Source: Paramecium sonneborni (lineage: Eukaryota; Ciliophora; Oligohymenophorea; Peniculida; Parameciidae). From it: 64,000 nt of DNA. The DNA is taken from assembly GCA_905182985.1 (NCBI GenBank), contig CAJJDN010000156.1, positions 186,845 to 250,844 on the forward strand, in the 5' to 3' direction. This document shows, one piece after another, positions 60,307 to 64,000 of this stretch; within the stretch, counting starts at the first letter, position 1, and every line of letters starts with the position of its first letter. A program made the position numbers and the translations under genes. The notes below the pieces were generated by a model. That model was not told where the DNA came from. It saw only the letters and a program-made list of their open reading frames with translations, and ran no database searches.

Positions 60307-61909
60307 ATTTTTAGTCAGGATTCCTTTTATAAAAAATTGTCCATTCGTTTATTTTTTTATTGTTTTCATATTAGCCTTACATTACTACTTAACATTCTCT
60401 TTTAAGAATATTGATTTTAATTACCGAGAAAAACCTTCCCAGAAATCTTTCCATTCACCTTACTTCAAACCATCATTTGTATATTCTCCTTCCCCACTTA
60501 TATTATTTGTTTTTATTACATGATTTCATTACAATAAAAGCTTTACCATTTACCAATTTTAACTCCATTTTCATAATTTCCAGAACAACTTATTTTGATA
60601 TCCCTAAATGCATGATATTTATAGATTATACAAAAAAGAGAAATCATTCATCTCATACCATTTTCCTATTTTTTATCCTTAATTATTAAAAGATCCTTTA
60701 TAGTCATTATCTTAACTCATTTTCCAACCCCCAAATTTTTTGCCATTTTAATAATTTCCTTCATAAAAAATGATATCATGGCTGATTTAAAATTCAAAAT
60801 AATAAATACTTATCTGAAATTTCGCTTAATTCTAACCAATTTCCGTCTTTTAATCCTTATTGATTGTACCATCCTCCATTTCTTCTGGATTTTATTTTTA
60901 AAACATTATTATTGTCTTATTCTTCGAATATATAATCCCATTATCCATTTCTTTAATCATTTACATATTCTCCTACCATAAAAATTAAAGCTTCACTAAT
61001 TTTTATTATTTTATTTTATTACTCCCAAAAATTCTAAATTGGTATTTTCCAAAGTCCTACTTTTTTTCCTTCCATCGAATACTCCCCAAAAACACCTTCT
61101 TAAACTTATCCTTTCCAATAAACATATTACTTTCCAATATTGTAGTTGTTTCTCACACCACCAGAAAAATAATTGAAATGCTAAATTATTTCTAAATTAC
61201 TCACTATTTCTGGCTGATATGTTAAATTATAAAATTTTAATCTAAATGATAACAAATATTACTTTTTTAGAATTTCTCCATCATGTATATAAATTATTTC
61301 ATGATTTCTATTAAATTTTACCAAAAATTTTGTTTTTATTTTTTTATTCTTTTTCATTTGAAAACCATCGTATATTTAAACTTTTTCTTGCCAAAAAATT
61401 TAGGAAACTTCATCATTATGCTTTGAAATGAGTTATTGTAGATTATCCCCTATTAATAAATTAGTTGTGCTCAATTTATCAACAATAGAATTTATCAAAG
61501 ACTTCCAAGTATCAAATTTTTTTCCTTAAAAAATCTCATTGAGATCTGATGTTCTGCAAGAACTAATCAGCTCTTTAAAATGAAGGTTTTCTAGTATTAA
61601 TTCATTAAATATTGCTTCTGCGGAATTTCTAGTATTTTCCAAATAATCCTTTAATTTCTTTTCAATATCATCATATTATTTAAAAAAGTTCCTTTTACTA
61701 ACCAAGAAATAATGTTCAAGTTTTTCTTATTTCAATTTAATATGATCATTAAATTGTTAAATTGGAATTAATTTACTAGCATCTCCACCATGTAAATGTA
61801 TACAGTCCGAACATAGTCTCCTTTAACAACTATGAAACTCATCATCTTCTGTACAAATCAGAGTTATTTAATTATGTGGATGTTTTTGACATATCAATTC
61901 ATTTTGCAT
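60307..61909 (-). pseudogene. Truncated second copy of the B-box/MORN-like gene
   Basis: The start at 61907-61909 equals that of the copy at 53404. The B-box, coiled coil and first repeats are intact, but the 3' part with the last repeats is missing because the repeat ends at 60307. The frame would run into unrelated bases and stop about 70 bp later. The copy lies just downstream of the WD40 gene on the opposite strand. It is either a truncated paralog or the result of assembly. Confidence 0.75.
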
Positions 61910-64000
61910 CTTAAAAAAATATAAGAAAATAAATAATGGAAATTAATTAAGATGTAATAAATATCATTCTTTCTTTTTATTATTAATTGTTAAATGGCAC
62001 TACATTAAATATTGCTTAAAATTGAGAGAAATTTTTGTCTTATATTATCATATTTTTGAAACTATTTTCCCCATTGAAAAACCAACCTAATAAAATTTAA
62101 TGAGAAAAATATTAAATGTTTTTGAGACAAAAATTATTCATTCAGCTTAGTAATCAATGAGATATTTATTCATTATTTTTCAGATAAAATCTTTTATTTT
62201 ACGTTAGGATTCATTATTAATCAAATAAGCGATTGTTTATTATTTTGAAGTTTGTTCAGTGATTCTAAATAAAAATAAAGAATTCCTTTAAATAAATAAA
62301 TAGGCAAAAATAATCATATAATAATTTTTACAATTTAGGGAAATATCTTAAAACTAAAACAAATTAGGGAAAAACTGAATTATTCTCATAAATATAACTG
62401 ATCGCATTTTTAATTAAAAAAAATATGCTATATTTTATTGTTTGAATAGATTGTTACATATTTGATACAAATTTATTTATTAGTTAAATTATACAAAACA
62501 ATGATTATTAAGGAATTTACAAGCCAGCCTTCACAATATATTTATTTATTTTTGGGCTATAAATTTAAATTACTTGCAAATAAGGTTGATTGGTGATTAT
62601 ATCAATTCTGAAATTTGATTTATTGATTTAATAGATGGATATAAGCCAAAAAGTTCTTTTAGAATATTTCTTTTACTGTAAATATATAATAAGAATTGAG
62701 AATGAGAATTAATTTTTTTGAAATTATAATATATCTAATTAGACATTTACCTAATTTAAAGGTTCAAATTTGTCAATATAATCAATATTGTATATTTGCT
62801 ATCTTATGAATATATAAAAGAATGGCAAGTAGACGACAACCTTATTTATTAATTATATTTAACAGTATTTTTTTGTGTTTTTATTAGAATTTTAACATAT
62901 TTATTAATTTAAGACTATTTATTAATATTAATAGGGGAAATTCAAGATAATTTATTTTGCATCATGATCTCCATTATTCCTAAATAATAATAATACTCTC
63001 AGAGTTATTCTGGAACTAAAATTTAAATAATTTTCAATATAAGTGAACTAAATAAATCAACTTACAGTTATATTTTATTTAAAAAATAATTTAAAATTAT
63101 TACACATAATCTTTTGCTAGTAAAATAAATTAATGGATTATGAATTTATCATTCAATTACCATTAAAAATAAAAATAATTTATGATCATAGGTTTAGATG
63201 TAGTAATATAAAGTTAATAATTTGTATTTCCATTGATAGAAATAATCGATCTCACATTATAACTCTTTTGAGTCATAGTTGCAAGTTTACTTTTCAAATT
63301 AATCTTCTTATTCTATTTGAGTAATTCTATTACTCAGATTTATATACCTCAATATAATTATTCTAATATTGATTATCAATTATTAGATGAAAAATATAAG
63401 CTCTAAAGGTTTTTATATAAATTATCTAACTAATTATCTAGAAAATCTTAAATACTGAAATTAGTTTTAATAATAACTCATAAATTAAAAAGAATATATA
63501 TTAATTAAAGAATTTTTTAAACAGGAATAAGTATTATTTAAACATACGCTAATCTTTTGTGCAAATATTTATAGTAATCATAAATTCATTTAAATAAAAA
63601 TATCTTTTGGTTTTAAAATGACAATAAATCCACTAAATTATCTTATATTTTTAGAAGTAATCTCATAAATTCTTTATGAAAAAATCTAAGATTATTTGAG
63701 CAAATGATTGGAAATTTATATTAATATCAGGATCTTATATTTTATTGAGTATTAAGTATTAAATTTATGGGCTCAATACAATTATTTTTATAGACACAAT
63801 AAATACTCAATTGTGGAACTTAAAAATCAATGTCTGCAAAAATGATGATCAAACAAAAATCATAATAAGATAAAGATATGATGCTCTATGAAATTTAGTA
63901 ACTTAAACTCTAAAGACATATTAATACGAATTAAAATTATCTATTGATAAAATTATCTTTTGGGTGATTGATGAATTTTTTCAGTAATGTAAGCACTTAA
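61910..64000. other. AT-rich region, repeat of upstream spacer
   Basis: No gene seen; this is the copy of 53405-54452 and 55811-56853. Confidence 0.5.

Larger units (their letters stand above)
60307..64000. repeat. Direct repeat, copy B (to window end)
   Basis: 60307-62957 equals 51802-54452 and 62958-64000 equals 55811-56853, with no difference seen where I compared. The left edge is sharp: bases before 60307 differ from those before 51802. The right edge lies outside the window. Confidence 0.92.

Noticed and set aside
1..64000. tRNA, rRNA, telomere repeats and CRISPR arrays
   Set aside because: I saw no cloverleaf, no G4T2-type telomere run and no spaced repeats. A tRNA scan could still find one that I missed.

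Overview
This window reads as the somatic (macronuclear) DNA of a ciliate, most likely Paramecium or a close oligohymenophorean relative. It is very A+T-rich. Every recognisable gene is open only if TAA and TAG are read as glutamine and TGA is the only stop. Exons are separated by very short GT...AG introns, mostly 22-31 nt. Genes lie on both strands with short spacers, down to 18 bp between two divergent start codons. No bacterial features (ribosome binding sites, operons, CRISPR) apply.

Left part (1-15.5 kb): a decayed coding region (1-2665); a large two-domain voltage-gated cation channel of two-pore-channel type (2712-6277); an ER thioredoxin/PDI-like membrane protein (6294-6930); a macro-domain-like gene; two uncertain small genes; a basic hypothetical protein; ribosomal protein S11; an Aurora-like kinase with an in-frame TGA before a long open tail; a formin that diverges from the kinase; and a mitochondrial carrier.

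Middle (15.5-34 kb): a gene with a dynein-stalk-like domain, then degenerate sequence, an NADP-dependent alkenal/quinone-type reductase, a basic hypothetical protein, a broken methyltransferase, a probable N-lipidated small protein, a broken CXC (tesmin/LIN54-type) gene, two coiled-coil proteins, a ULK/ATG1-like kinase, a possible HMG-box-like small protein, a Cys-rich two-ORF gene and a cyclin.

Right part (35-64 kb): a GYF-domain protein, a MORN-like/Ulp1 C48 protease, a SAPS-domain phosphatase regulator, a 1333-residue multi-pass membrane protein, ribosomal protein L8 (uL2), an EF-hand protein, a 2-Cys peroxiredoxin, two small hypothetical genes, a B-box/MORN-like repeat gene and a WD40 gene. 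The last 3.7 kb (60307-64000) repeats 51802-54452 plus 55811-56853. A further 1357 bp are repeated directly around a single N at 54453, which looks like an assembly join.

The genes are ordinary eukaryotic housekeeping, signalling, cytoskeletal and cell-cycle functions and do not form one pathway. The most unusual points are the kinase TGA, the A8/TGA frame change at 32093, the stand-alone dynein-stalk-like protein, the MORN-like/C48 protease combination, the unidentified large membrane protein, and the many decayed genes between intact ones. Gene models come from reading frames and splice phases by eye. For nearly all complete models the exon lengths add up to whole codons.
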